Source: a virus
Reading direction: 5' to 3' (one strand)
Length of the DNA: 64,000 nucleotides
Virus record (IMG/VR): IMGVR_UViG_3300023276_000008
Span: 1 to 64,000 of that record
Part shown: in pieces, positions 40,251-50,160 of the stretch
Layout: each line of letters starts with the position of its first letter
How positions within the stretch are numbered: position 1 is the first letter of the stretch
Program-made: the position numbers and the translations under genes
Notes under the pieces: model-generated
Seen by the model: only the letters and a program-made list of their open reading frames with translations
Told to the model about the DNA's origin: nothing
Database searches by the model: none

Positions 40251-40742
40251 CTATTTTCTCATTTCTACCACGTAACCTTTTTTGGTTAGAAGTTTATATG
40301 TAGTAGTTGATCCAGACTCATAGATTCCAATTATCTTATAGTCTTCAACAGTATCAAAAAATCCCGCAGTATCTATATTTAGAGGAATTTTGAAATAATT
40401 TGTGTTTCCATTACTATATGTAATAAGAGCTTGTATGATTGTTGATAGAGAACTAGCCTCTGAATGAGGGTATATTACATGGTCATATAGTTGTCTAGCG
40501 AACGCAGATTCCTTCCCTCCGACAATACTCGGTATGACATTATTTGAGCCTAATATTTCACTAGCCTCAAACTCTTCAATAATCCCATCACCCCAGTCAA
40601 TAACTAATGTGGTTGGTGGTATAGTCTCGTCAATACCACTCAAAGATATCCCAACAGTAGTGATATCATTTAAAGATATCTCTGGAAGTGTTTCTACATG
40701 GTTTGAGGAATTAGATGATAGTAATATTGTGTAAGTATTCAT
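40251..40742 (-). CDS. Virion protein with PKD-like segment, 163 aa
   Basis: Contains TTLVIDWGDGIIEEFEASE, the WGDG strand typical of PKD/Ig-like domains, and a C-terminal beta pair TYKLLTKKGYVVEM. Probably a baseplate-associated structural protein, given its place between terL and a large wedge gene. Its ATG overlaps the upstream stop. Confidence 0.5.
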   Translation of the reverse strand: MNTYTILLSSNSSNHVETLPEISLNDITTVGISLSGIDETIPPTTLVIDWGDGIIEEFEASEILGSNNVIPSIVGGKESAFARQLYDHVIYPHSEASSLSTIIQALITYSNGNTNYFKIPLNIDTAGFFDTVEDYKIIGIYESGSTTTYKLLTKKGYVVEMRK

Positions 40743-43576
40743 TAGATGATTAATATACCTCCTTGTGTTGATAATGGGGAGGATGATAATGTTATAGTTG
40801 TCGCAACTGACTGATAATCAGCGAAGAACATGGAATTCATACTATCGGTCGGTTTGTGAAGTTCATACTCAATGAAATCCACATCTGGGTATAAATTAAA
40901 TTTATAATCGTGTAGATGGGGCATTCCATTCAAATCTTTTAGTAATGTAGTTAACGTAAATCTATTTGTGTGGGGAGAGAAGTTCATGTACACATCTGAG
41001 CAGTTGATATATTTAGTGGAAGTTTGTAATACTTCGAACTCATCTACATTTGATGAATTTAATGGGAATATCAATTCATTTGTGTTGCTAGGTATATTGT
41101 ATTTAAATATAATAGGAACTGCTGAGAAATCGTTACCACTTATCTCGGTTGAGTTGGTGCTTAATGTGGAAAAATATACATCTCCTCCAAGTCTGAAGGT
41201 ATTTGACAATTTATCAAACTCCCCAACATTCTCTCTTAATACAACTGGTGTAGTTCCACCCAAAATAAACGTGTCATCTATGGATAGGCTAATCTTATCG
41301 ATTATTAGATAATTTCTAGTCTTGATGAATATAGTATCACTATAGATACTGAAATCAACCACATCGTTCGCAATTTCAACTGATGGGGCATATACCACAT
41401 CTCCATTGTCTTTAACGATCTCAGTCATGCCAGTATCTTCTCCTTGATTACCATAAGAGTAATTAACTACTGTTGAAGGATATCTTGAAACATAGTTTGT
41501 GAATATATCGGTAAATCTGTGAACCTCACCATCTTTGATGGTTTTTATCCACAACACACCCCCAGTTTCTTTACGGATAAATAATTCATCAGTAGGGTTG
41601 GATGAGGTAGACTCATACGTGGTGACTGCCTCACTCGCAGGTATATATAGATAATCTGGCTCGAATTCGATTAGACCTGATCCTATTTCAGTATTAATAT
41701 CTACGAACCCAAATTTATCAAGTATCCATCCACCATCATACACATTAACATTATTAGTTGGAGTATTTCTTGGAGATATGGTTAGATCACCATCCAATCC
41801 AGATAGAGGCACTATTCGTGTGCCTCCAGTTAATTCTGTATATGAGGAAACGCCTCCCTCTGCCACAGTGTCGTAATATGTACTTGCTGTTATTGGACCA
41901 TTGACAGGTGTTGTTGGATCATCTGACGATACCAATTCCACTAAGGGATTCCCTAAACTATCTACGAATGAAATACCATCCAATATAACCTCGTTTATCA
42001 CTAATACTGGATCAGTGGGGTCTATTGGTTGGTTGTCATCCTTGAATGTCAAAAAGTTTAATGTATAGTGTCCAGATAGAGGATCGAAATCTTCTGTTAA
42101 TGAGGATAATCCAGACCTATGCAGTTCATCATATGTCAATATATCAGATACACTATAATCAAATGAAGAACCTTCTGTAAAAAGAGTATCATAATAGGCA
42201 TAACCATCCAATATTAGATTTTTTGTGATTGGGGTATTTGAAAACGAATCTTCGAAGGATTTTGTGAAATCCTGTGAATTTGATAATAGGGAGAACATGT
42301 TTCCATATATATCATACTTTGAATCTTTGACTGCTCCCTCGTTGAAAAGATTATCGACAAATTTCTTCGTCTCTGGGGTGATATTAGATGTATATCCATG
42401 TGTTGATATATCCATCTTACCGAGTATTGGCTCATCTGCTATTAATCCAGATGTGCCATTCCTTTTAACAAAATTTAAATCAAAAAAGAATGAGAGTACA
42501 GGATTAGCGTTTCCTGTCACATTTGGATCTGGGAAATAATATATTGAATCTGGTAATAGTTTACTAGTGTCTACTTCATAGCTATTAGTTTTACCCTCCA
42601 CAAATAGTAGAGATGTGTTGGATGGTCGGAAGAACCCCATTTCTTCAACTGTATCGAATATAGTTGGAGCTGTTGCTACATTAGTAGGATTATATATATT
42701 TTGGTAGTCATTATAATCGTTCACACCCTTATCAAAAAGTGCTCCTGATACATACTCAGTACCTGTTGAGTTTGTGCTAAGATAATGAAACTCTGTTCCA
42801 ATATACTTCTTAGACATCGATCTCTGATTATCTAACAAATCATCAACTTCTTTCAGACTTTTTAGCTCGTCCGACATATCGCCAAATAATTCTTCAATTA
42901 TTACCGAATTATCTTTTAGGAAAATATCTGCTCCATAATCAAGACTCTTGGCATCATAGACAGCAGCATCGTAGGGAAGATTGAATGAATAGTCGTTAGT
43001 GTATAGTTCACGAATATCGACGAATATTTTCTCCTTGATCCTTTCAACATCATATATGATACGAGAATCTTGCACGTTTTCGATATAATTTATTATATTT
43101 TCAATTATAGCTCGTTCAAGACCAAACGAAGTCCCCTTTATCTTTCTCTCAGTTATTCCATTCTTAATCAACTCTCGTTGATTATTGTAGTACCCCACAA
43201 TTTCTTTCAACTTGCGTGTGAATATTGGTGTTGCTAATTCCAATTCGAGGGGGTTGGTGTAATCTAAATTGCTTAGATATTCTCTCTCTTCAATCGTGGT
43301 ATAGTTTATAGATAGATCTTTGATAAAATCTCTATACAGTTGAGTAATAATCACCTTTGAATCCACCGACGAAGTTTGTGTGGTAGTAGCCCAAGCCTTT
43401 AGATAGAAACTATAATAATTTTTAATAGTTTCTGGTTCAAAGGTTACTTTGATTAACTTAATGAATTCTAGGAACCCAAATGGGGAATGTTGATCTAAAA
43501 CATCAACATCCTTAACATTTTGGTTTGTTATTGATCTTGATACTGGAGGGTATCCTATTTGACTGGCTTGTGACAT
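40742..43576 (-). CDS. Large baseplate wedge/structural protein (gp7 position), 944 aa
   Basis: The N-terminal 230 residues are helical and charged; the rest is beta-rich with many Asp/Ser/Thr/Tyr and no transmembrane segments. Position after gp25, gp6 and a PKD-containing protein matches the gp7/gp8 region of T4, and length is close to gp7 (1032), but no sequence signature supports a firm call. Late promoter six bases upstream. Confidence 0.5.
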   Translation of the reverse strand: MSQASQIGYPPVSRSITNQNVKDVDVLDQHSPFGFLEFIKLIKVTFEPETIKNYYSFYLKAWATTTQTSSVDSKVIITQLYRDFIKDLSINYTTIEEREYLSNLDYTNPLELELATPIFTRKLKEIVGYYNNQRELIKNGITERKIKGTSFGLERAIIENIINYIENVQDSRIIYDVERIKEKIFVDIRELYTNDYSFNLPYDAAVYDAKSLDYGADIFLKDNSVIIEELFGDMSDELKSLKEVDDLLDNQRSMSKKYIGTEFHYLSTNSTGTEYVSGALFDKGVNDYNDYQNIYNPTNVATAPTIFDTVEEMGFFRPSNTSLLFVEGKTNSYEVDTSKLLPDSIYYFPDPNVTGNANPVLSFFFDLNFVKRNGTSGLIADEPILGKMDISTHGYTSNITPETKKFVDNLFNEGAVKDSKYDIYGNMFSLLSNSQDFTKSFEDSFSNTPITKNLILDGYAYYDTLFTEGSSFDYSVSDILTYDELHRSGLSSLTEDFDPLSGHYTLNFLTFKDDNQPIDPTDPVLVINEVILDGISFVDSLGNPLVELVSSDDPTTPVNGPITASTYYDTVAEGGVSSYTELTGGTRIVPLSGLDGDLTISPRNTPTNNVNVYDGGWILDKFGFVDINTEIGSGLIEFEPDYLYIPASEAVTTYESTSSNPTDELFIRKETGGVLWIKTIKDGEVHRFTDIFTNYVSRYPSTVVNYSYGNQGEDTGMTEIVKDNGDVVYAPSVEIANDVVDFSIYSDTIFIKTRNYLIIDKISLSIDDTFILGGTTPVVLRENVGEFDKLSNTFRLGGDVYFSTLSTNSTEISGNDFSAVPIIFKYNIPSNTNELIFPLNSSNVDEFEVLQTSTKYINCSDVYMNFSPHTNRFTLTTLLKDLNGMPHLHDYKFNLYPDVDFIEYELHKPTDSMNSMFFADYQSVATTITLSSSPLSTQGGILII

Positions 43577-43582
43577 CGATTA

Positions 43583-43589
43583 TATTTAT
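43583..43589 (-). promoter_or_regulatory. Late promoter ATAAATA
   Basis: Six bases before the ATG at 43576. Confidence 0.75.
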
Positions 43590-43602
43590 TGTAATAATAT
43601 GA

Positions 43603-45756
43603 TTATTCAACAACTCTTGTTGATAAAACATCAGTTAATGTATCGTACATGATTACATCGAACAAATTGTATTGACCTTCCTTCTTAGACTTGAACTCAT
43701 CGTGTGATACACTTGTCTGTTCAAACTCGAAATTAATGTTTCCTCCAAGAATGGTATCATCGTATTCTGGAGTAAACTCAAAGAATCTATAGAATTTAGG
43801 AATATCGTCCAAAGTGTTAGAATCGTTTAGTACCAACCCCCATCCGAAATCCTCATTATATGAACTTAGTGGATATTGAGAAGCACTCAATGATTCAGTT
43901 GGTTGGTAAGTATTCAATCTCATGTATTCTCCACTGAATTTCTCTAACGCTACAATATCTATACCCGCAGAGCATTCATAGGTATATAAGTCGATCTCAT
44001 CACCCAAATTTTTACCATAAGTCAATCTGTCTGTATGTCCTCTAGAATCGAAATTCTCTTGGAATTTATTCTTATACCCAATTAAACCTCCATCATCTAT
44101 AGAGAACATATTAACGTGTCTTGATATGGTATCTGGAAAATTCATAATGCTAGAATCAAATACGTTGATTGTTTTACCAACCATATTATTAGCAGAGTTG
44201 AGTGCGAATATATCACACTTATCAACATTCACATTATTATCCACGAAGTTTGTTATTTTTTCGTGGGTTTTTACCCCGAAATTATTATTAACATCCCCGC
44301 CAGCGTCCCCCATAATAGATCCGATGAATTCATCAAATAATACTGGTTGATTTAGCATAGACTCTTGGAAAGTGAGGCTTTTGATAGTTTCTATAGGTGA
44401 AAATTCTTCGCCATATTTATAAAGTTTGTAGGGATTCTCATTATATACTCTAAGCTCGACATGTTCTCCCGATACACTGGCAGATGACATATTATATCCT
44501 GATATAGTAATATCCGCATATTCCCCACTAAGTTGATTAAACTTTAAAGTATATCTATGTGCCCACACATTTTCAGTATCAATTGCTCCACTTAGAGGAA
44601 CCTGAGTGAGTTCATATAACTCAACAGGAACTGCGCCACCAGCAGAGTATGATATAACGATTTCTGGTGTAAATTCTAGAGGATTAGATACCGCGCCAAT
44701 GTCTGCTGGATTCCCCCCGACATCATATAACTCATCTACATATTTTATAGTGTATGGGAAATTAGGGTTTCTGCCAGTTACCATAAATTGGAATGGGGTG
44801 TTAATGTACTTGATATCAGATACTTGGAATGTGTCAACGCCCAGACCCTCACCTAACATGCCATTAGATGATATCCCGATGGTTACATCCCCATCAGACT
44901 CATATGCTAATGAATTATATACATTTATCCCTATTTTTAAGAATGTTGTATTATGTACGTTTGACTCTACTCCATAGGACTCACTGAATACATATTGATC
45001 ATTGTCATAATATAGAGACAGTGTTAGATCTTCTTGAGGTGTGTCGTGACTAAGATAGACATCTTGTGATGCGGTCATCCCTGCATAGAATGAGGAATCT
45101 ACGAATTCGCTAGATTGTACAACCTCGCCTGAATCGTCCATAATCACATAAACTGGATCATATACAAATTCGATATAATCAACCTTATCGTATTGATGGG
45201 TTGCTAAAATATTATTATATATCTTCTTGTGTAGTGTGTAGAATAGGTCTAAATGCGCATACGGAGTGCTCTTTATGTCTCTCCATGCTTTACAATCTTC
45301 GCTATTGTCAATATGATAATTAACATTGATTGCCGTTTGATAATGGGGTACAGTTGTTGTGATGGTGAGAGCGTCTGATATAATAGCAGCAGATAATGTT
45401 TCTATGGAAGTAGTATCTCCAGTAGTGAAATTGAGTGGTATAAAATCAAGTATAACCACCTCCTGTGTGTATGTGGAGTATATCACCTTATTGCCACAAC
45501 CATACACCACAAGCTGAACCAAATAGCTTCCAGCCCTATCGTAGTGCTTTATGGGAGAGAAATCATTGGAAGTGGTTCCATCACCAAATATCCATTCGAT
45601 ATTGCCTCTATATTTCTCATTAGCGTTTGGGATAAATTTTAAAAACGTTTGTTCGAAGCTATACGCACTTAACGTAGGTGATCCTGTGTGATCCTCTACC
45701 TCAAATGTGATTAAGTCTATATTTATACCTTCTGTTTGTTGGTCTGTGTTACTCAT
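43603..45756 (-). CDS. PKD-domain virion/baseplate protein, 717 aa
   Basis: Residues 55-105 form a clear PKD domain: IEWIFGDGTTSNDFSPIKHY then GSYLVQLVVYG. The rest is beta-rich and Tyr/Asp-heavy. PKD domains mediate surface or protein contacts in virion proteins. It overlaps the gp6 gene end by eight bases, so it is a wedge-operon product, perhaps an exterior baseplate or fibre-anchor protein. Confidence 0.6.
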   Translation of the reverse strand: MSNTDQQTEGINIDLITFEVEDHTGSPTLSAYSFEQTFLKFIPNANEKYRGNIEWIFGDGTTSNDFSPIKHYDRAGSYLVQLVVYGCGNKVIYSTYTQEVVILDFIPLNFTTGDTTSIETLSAAIISDALTITTTVPHYQTAINVNYHIDNSEDCKAWRDIKSTPYAHLDLFYTLHKKIYNNILATHQYDKVDYIEFVYDPVYVIMDDSGEVVQSSEFVDSSFYAGMTASQDVYLSHDTPQEDLTLSLYYDNDQYVFSESYGVESNVHNTTFLKIGINVYNSLAYESDGDVTIGISSNGMLGEGLGVDTFQVSDIKYINTPFQFMVTGRNPNFPYTIKYVDELYDVGGNPADIGAVSNPLEFTPEIVISYSAGGAVPVELYELTQVPLSGAIDTENVWAHRYTLKFNQLSGEYADITISGYNMSSASVSGEHVELRVYNENPYKLYKYGEEFSPIETIKSLTFQESMLNQPVLFDEFIGSIMGDAGGDVNNNFGVKTHEKITNFVDNNVNVDKCDIFALNSANNMVGKTINVFDSSIMNFPDTISRHVNMFSIDDGGLIGYKNKFQENFDSRGHTDRLTYGKNLGDEIDLYTYECSAGIDIVALEKFSGEYMRLNTYQPTESLSASQYPLSSYNEDFGWGLVLNDSNTLDDIPKFYRFFEFTPEYDDTILGGNINFEFEQTSVSHDEFKSKKEGQYNLFDVIMYDTLTDVLSTRVVE

Positions 45757-47566
45757 CTACAATCTCAATTTTATTAATTAGTGCGTTTGGTGCATATAGG
45801 TATGGGAATTTGAAGAAGTCTAATGTGGTGGTCTGATTCAATAGATTTATGTCAGATCCTTCAAAAACTGGATTCCATGTGATGAAGCTCAAACCTTCAA
45901 ACGTGATAGATTCGTCAGTATTTGTAGTTACTATTTTCTTAACCCCCTCCAATGATAATATAGAGGATACCAAATCGGTTAATTGAATTGTACCTCCTAA
46001 AGTATTATTAGATGATTTAAAAAACTCCGTTATTAGGTTATATATACTACCTTTTAGGTTTTCTTTGGAAATTTTGTTGTTCCTCTCTCTAGTCACCCTA
46101 ATCACTGAGTAGTCCTTACTAGTCGTATCATCAGCAACGTTGGTAAACCCAACATCGAATGCTATATAGATGGGATCTCTTGGAACAACCTCATGGCTAA
46201 GTATCTTCTTATCTAAAGAAGATGTCTTTATGACAGATTTGAAGTTGTTGCTAAGAAATTCGGGGTATTGTCCATCCACAGTGTTTGTGAATGCTGGTAC
46301 ACAGAACACGTTCACATTATTATAGTCGCATGAGTCTGCATAATTGACTTGGTTCAATAAAACTCTATTGACTTTATTTGGATCTACACATATGTCATAG
46401 AAGTATTGTATGTAAGAGGCTTGGAATGTGGTATTATCGACAACCTTAACATCGTTTAGGACTGATGGCATAGTCTTCTTGTAAAATGCTTCATAGTCTT
46501 CAGTTGTTACTAATCGTAGTTGGTTGCTTAAGAATAGAGATGCATTATCACGAATATCATCCACACCTTCTTCATCAGAAGGTACTGTTGAATTTGTCGT
46601 ATTGTTGAATAATATATTGTTTGATATGGTGTTATCAATTGATATATCATTATCGAGATTGATATCATCATATATCTCAGTGAATCTGGATGTGTTGTAT
46701 TGAAAGATTTTCTTGCCACTTAGTGCATTCTTACTAATTATGCCCTTTTGGTTGTCACTGAGAATATAGTATATAGCAACTTCATCATCTGTAGATAATT
46801 GTCTACCAAATGTGCCATTACCAAACTTGATTACATAGTGACCATGTTCGTTCAACCTAATTTCATAACTGCGTCCTTTAATCTCAGATAGGTATAGGGA
46901 ATCCACTTCATCATATTGTCTCCATGCACCAGTCTCCTTCTCCTTAACATATACAACTACGCTACCGTGGGATATGAACCTATCATCAGCATTATCTACT
47001 ATATTATCAACAGCTATAGTCACCTTCTCGAATGTTTCTCCTTCAGCAACATATGTTGGATATTCTCCAATCTTACCCTGTTGCAAAATAGTATTATTTG
47101 ATACGCTATCTATATATTGCTCCCCTGTCGCGGTTTTCTCAAAGGATACATCATCCTCTAAAGTGTATTGAATATTATCAATAAGGAAATATGAAAATTT
47201 TCGAAGCTTATACGCCCCGATATCCAATGAAGCCTTGGCTGTAGCCTCTAGCGGTATAATTGATGTCTGCTTACCTGTTGGTTTATAGTCAATCAACTTC
47301 ACGATATTATTCATGTTCTCGTATAGAGAAGATTGGGAGAATAAACTTTCTGATGATGTTTGGTTTAGGTAGAATAGAAGGGTGTGGTTATAATACCCCA
47401 ATATTTCAATTATTGCGTTTAGGTTACTACCTGCATATACTTGATCGGTAAAGTCAGTGTTGTTACTGAGCTGTTCGATCATAAAATCCCTCAATGAAAT
47501 TGCATCGAAGTTCGCATACGCATTCTGAGGTAATTTATATTCTAAAGATTGATTTTCTATACTCAT
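45749..47566 (-). CDS. gp6: Baseplate wedge protein (gp6/J-like), 605 aa
   Basis: The start, FDAISLRDFMIEQLSNNTDF followed by GSNLNAIIEILGYYNHTLLFY, is the conserved N-terminus of T4-like gp6. The middle includes EVAIYYILSDNQKG and RLVTTEDYEAFYKKTMPSVL, also typical. gp6 forms the inner ring of the baseplate. It follows the gp25 gene as in other T4-like phages. Confidence 0.85.
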   Translation of the reverse strand: MSIENQSLEYKLPQNAYANFDAISLRDFMIEQLSNNTDFTDQVYAGSNLNAIIEILGYYNHTLLFYLNQTSSESLFSQSSLYENMNNIVKLIDYKPTGKQTSIIPLEATAKASLDIGAYKLRKFSYFLIDNIQYTLEDDVSFEKTATGEQYIDSVSNNTILQQGKIGEYPTYVAEGETFEKVTIAVDNIVDNADDRFISHGSVVVYVKEKETGAWRQYDEVDSLYLSEIKGRSYEIRLNEHGHYVIKFGNGTFGRQLSTDDEVAIYYILSDNQKGIISKNALSGKKIFQYNTSRFTEIYDDINLDNDISIDNTISNNILFNNTTNSTVPSDEEGVDDIRDNASLFLSNQLRLVTTEDYEAFYKKTMPSVLNDVKVVDNTTFQASYIQYFYDICVDPNKVNRVLLNQVNYADSCDYNNVNVFCVPAFTNTVDGQYPEFLSNNFKSVIKTSSLDKKILSHEVVPRDPIYIAFDVGFTNVADDTTSKDYSVIRVTRERNNKISKENLKGSIYNLITEFFKSSNNTLGGTIQLTDLVSSILSLEGVKKIVTTNTDESITFEGLSFITWNPVFEGSDINLLNQTTTLDFFKFPYLYAPNALINKIEIVDE

Positions 47567-47572
47567 TGGATC

Positions 47573-47579
47573 TATTTAA
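47573..47579 (-). promoter_or_regulatory. Late promoter TTAAATA
   Basis: Six bases before the gp6 ATG at 47566; overlaps the end of the gp25 gene. Confidence 0.75.
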
Positions 47580-47581
47580 TG

Positions 47582-48067
47582 TTAAATGACGGCATATCCA
47601 GCAGAATTCAATTTACTTTTGATTGATAGACCATATATGTTCAAAGTTGGTATGTTTAGCTGCATTACGATGTATATTTCGTTTTTGTCAGGATCAGCAG
47701 ATACCAACACTTCATCTACAGTCACTCTAGGTTCAAATCTAGGTAATTCTCGAAGAATATCTGATTCAATTGCGAATAATGTGGAATCGTTGATAGGTTC
47801 GAACAAATAACTCCTCAGATCGACCCCATATTCAGGTTCTAATATCTTTTCCCCCTTAGCTGTGGTGAATGCTGTTCCAATACTCACTAATATTGATTCT
47901 TTGTCGTACTGCGCCTGCACATCCTCCAATTTCTGAGATTGGTTGAGGTGTGCAGAAAAACGAGTCTGATTGTTTAAATCAAGAAGAATATCTTTGTATA
48001 AAAAATCAGACTCGATGCTTTTTTCGGTCTTTTTTGACTTACTGATAGATTTAATTTTGATTGCCAT
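47582..48067 (-). CDS. gp25: Baseplate wedge protein gp25-like, 161 aa
   Basis: The core, SIGTAFTTAKGEKILEPEYG then VDLRSYLFEPIND and RFEPRVTVDEV, matches the gp25/GpW lysozyme-like family, where the 'P.fG..l..lLFEP' segment is diagnostic. A basic 20-residue N-terminal extension (KSISKSKKTEK) is an addition. gp25 links gp6 and sheath in the baseplate. Late promoter six bases upstream. Confidence 0.85.
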   Translation of the reverse strand: MAIKIKSISKSKKTEKSIESDFLYKDILLDLNNQTRFSAHLNQSQKLEDVQAQYDKESILVSIGTAFTTAKGEKILEPEYGVDLRSYLFEPINDSTLFAIESDILRELPRFEPRVTVDEVLVSADPDKNEIYIVMQLNIPTLNIYGLSIKSKLNSAGYAVI

Positions 48068-48073
48068 CAGTAG

Positions 48074-48080
48074 TATTTAG
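48074..48080 (-). promoter_or_regulatory. Late promoter CTAAATA
   Basis: Six bases before the gp25 ATG at 48067. Confidence 0.82.
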
Positions 48081-48094
48081 GAGTTTGGTTAAAT

Positions 48095-49570
48095 CTATAC
48101 TCTCTTAGTAATTTTTTTATTGGCTTTGAGGCTTTCACACACTTGCATCAGATCTAGAGTCATATCATCTACATCTAGGTTATGAATATTAGACATATAG
48201 CTTTCCGCGATTGAATCAAATGATTCTTCCAATTCATATGGAATCTGAGCCTTACCAAATAAGTTATTTGGATCTCTTGTATATGCCAAGGATTTTATGT
48301 GTTTGATGTGGTGGGGTTGCAACCTACCATCTGATTCTGATCCTGCTCCACCCATCACATCAGCGTTCTTTAAAAACGAAACTATGTTATTCATAGCATC
48401 ATTGTGATCTTTGGGGCTATTGTAATAGTCCTCATAGTCTAGTAATATATCTTCGAGGGATATACTGGCTAATACTGCTTCTTTTCCTAATAGAGCATCA
48501 AATTCTGCATTCATCTCCTCTGCCTTTGCAGTTAAATCCTCACTATCACGAATTGCTTTCTTTGCTACCCCACTAGGTTTAGCTGATCTCCCCTTAATAC
48601 CCAGAGCACTAGTTAACGCTTTATTGCTTTTTTTATCAACAATAGATTGTTTAAGTTTATCTAATCGACCTTTTGCTTTTCCAGAGTTGTTGATGATTTT
48701 ACCATATAGACTAGTTACAAAATTTTCCGCATTGAATCTGTTCATCACCCTTGAAATACCATTCATGCTGCCACTATCTTCAGTATTCCATAGATAATCT
48801 TTAAATGAATCTAATTTGTCTTTAACGTCTTCTTTAGATAATTTCATAATCCAATTAAGTGGATTTCTAGAATCTTCATACTCATATTCAAGAATGTTTC
48901 TGATGATAGGTGTCATACTGGATGGGTCGGAACTTAGGTATTTAAACAACTCTTTATTATCCATGTTCTCCAGTTTATCCATTATACCAGCATGTCTATC
49001 CAACTCTGCTTGAACCATTGCAGCTTCTCCATCATCAAGCCCTTCTAAACTTCCACCTAATGCTAAAGCATTCTTGGCAGAATCGCTTAACTCCATGTTA
49101 TCAATATCATCTTCTAATGTACTTGCCAGTTCAGAAGTCATGTTATCAACTGCTTTGGAAATTTCTTCCTGTAGATAAGTCCAGTGAGTATTTAGGAGAA
49201 TATCATAATTTCTCTCCCAGTGGTTTTTTGAAATATTATCCGCAGTAGATTGCATTGCTCCGTCTACACTAGCTCCCAATGCATCCATTTCTCGTTCTGT
49301 GGCAGACACTTCCTTCTCTTCTCCTTTACCTTGTGAAATGGTTCTATCAACTTCATCACTCAATGTACCTAATACATATTGAGGATTCTCAGAAGGGTCA
49401 ATATGTTTAGCTATATTATTAACAAATTCCTTATCAGCGGCTAATAATTCCACTGCGAACTGCTGAATGCCTTGTCGGTCCTTTTCCATACCTAATGCAC
49501 TATTATCATTCAGCCCACGCTTATGATATCTTTCATCAGTTGCTTCTGCTATTAATTTATTCAAGCTCAT
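48095..49570 (-). CDS. Putative internal/head-associated protein, 491 aa
   Basis: Unrecognised, helical and charged (EREMDALGASVDGAMQ; KGRLDKLKQSIVDKKSN). The N-terminus MSLNKLIAEATDERY has an hydrophobic-x-E pattern like T4 capsid-targeting peptides cut by the prohead protease. Late promoter five bases upstream. Could be an injected protein; no enzymatic motif seen. Confidence 0.55.
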   Translation of the reverse strand: MSLNKLIAEATDERYHKRGLNDNSALGMEKDRQGIQQFAVELLAADKEFVNNIAKHIDPSENPQYVLGTLSDEVDRTISQGKGEEKEVSATEREMDALGASVDGAMQSTADNISKNHWERNYDILLNTHWTYLQEEISKAVDNMTSELASTLEDDIDNMELSDSAKNALALGGSLEGLDDGEAAMVQAELDRHAGIMDKLENMDNKELFKYLSSDPSSMTPIIRNILEYEYEDSRNPLNWIMKLSKEDVKDKLDSFKDYLWNTEDSGSMNGISRVMNRFNAENFVTSLYGKIINNSGKAKGRLDKLKQSIVDKKSNKALTSALGIKGRSAKPSGVAKKAIRDSEDLTAKAEEMNAEFDALLGKEAVLASISLEDILLDYEDYYNSPKDHNDAMNNIVSFLKNADVMGGAGSESDGRLQPHHIKHIKSLAYTRDPNNLFGKAQIPYELEESFDSIAESYMSNIHNLDVDDMTLDLMQVCESLKANKKITKRV

Positions 49571-49575
49571 ATCCC

Positions 49576-49582
49576 TATTTAA
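49576..49582 (-). promoter_or_regulatory. Late promoter TTAAATA
   Basis: Five bases before the ATG at 49570; divergent partner of the late promoter at 49595. Confidence 0.78.
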
Positions 49583-49594
49583 TGAATTAAAAAG

Positions 49595-49601
49595 GTAAAT
49601 A
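49595..49601 (+). promoter_or_regulatory. Late promoter GTAAATA
   Basis: Five bases before the ATG at 49607. Confidence 0.72.
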
Positions 49602-49606
49602 TAGGT

Positions 49607-50152
49607 ATGACTTCCAAATTCAATGAATTATACGAATCTTACTCAAAGCGATACGAGCTTGGAGGCTTTTTAGTTGGCGATTTCGTGGTATTCAGACCAG
49701 ATTATAAAAACAATGAATCTTATAAGGCTATGAATAGTGTTATGAAGACACATGTTGACCAAGTAGTTGATTCAGGTGTACCACTTCGAGTTAGTGGACT
49801 AGGTAATAAGTATGGCACTAATACCAACTTAGAGCGTTATATCAAGCCCGATGATGCAGTAGTTACTGTGTCTGTCGATGAAGGTGGTGGACGCTGGTTA
49901 GGTAAGATTTCAGTAGGTGCTGGTATGTTAGACATTGCAACCAACACAAGATTTTGTGGGGTTGGTGATGAAAACAAAAAACCTCTTAAAAAAGGAGAAA
50001 CTTGGACACATGGTGAATATGAAGTTGATGAAGACCACATTACTCGCCAAACCGATAAAGGTAATGGCAAAAACTCTAAAACAAATATTAAGTTGGAACA
50101 CACTTCTGACTTAAATGACATCGTAACCAATTTATTAAACGAAAAAGTATAA
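49607..50152 (+). CDS. Late virion/internal protein, 181 aa
   Basis: Unrecognised. Starts MTSKFNELYESYSKRYELGG, a short hydrophobic helix followed by E, similar to other capsid-targeting-like N-termini in this window. The body is beta-type (VVTVSVDEGGGRWLGKISVG). A small internal or head protein is the best guess. Confidence 0.52.
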   Translation: MTSKFNELYESYSKRYELGGFLVGDFVVFRPDYKNNESYKAMNSVMKTHVDQVVDSGVPLRVSGLGNKYGTNTNLERYIKPDDAVVTVSVDEGGGRWLGKISVGAGMLDIATNTRFCGVGDENKKPLKKGETWTHGEYEVDEDHITRQTDKGNGKNSKTNIKLEHTSDLNDIVTNLLNEKV

Positions 50153-50155
50153 ATA
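50148..50155 (+). promoter_or_regulatory. Late promoter TATAAATA
   Basis: Exact T4 late-promoter core, five bases before the ATG at 50161 and overlapping the upstream stop codon. Confidence 0.88.
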
Positions 50156-50160
50156 CTGAT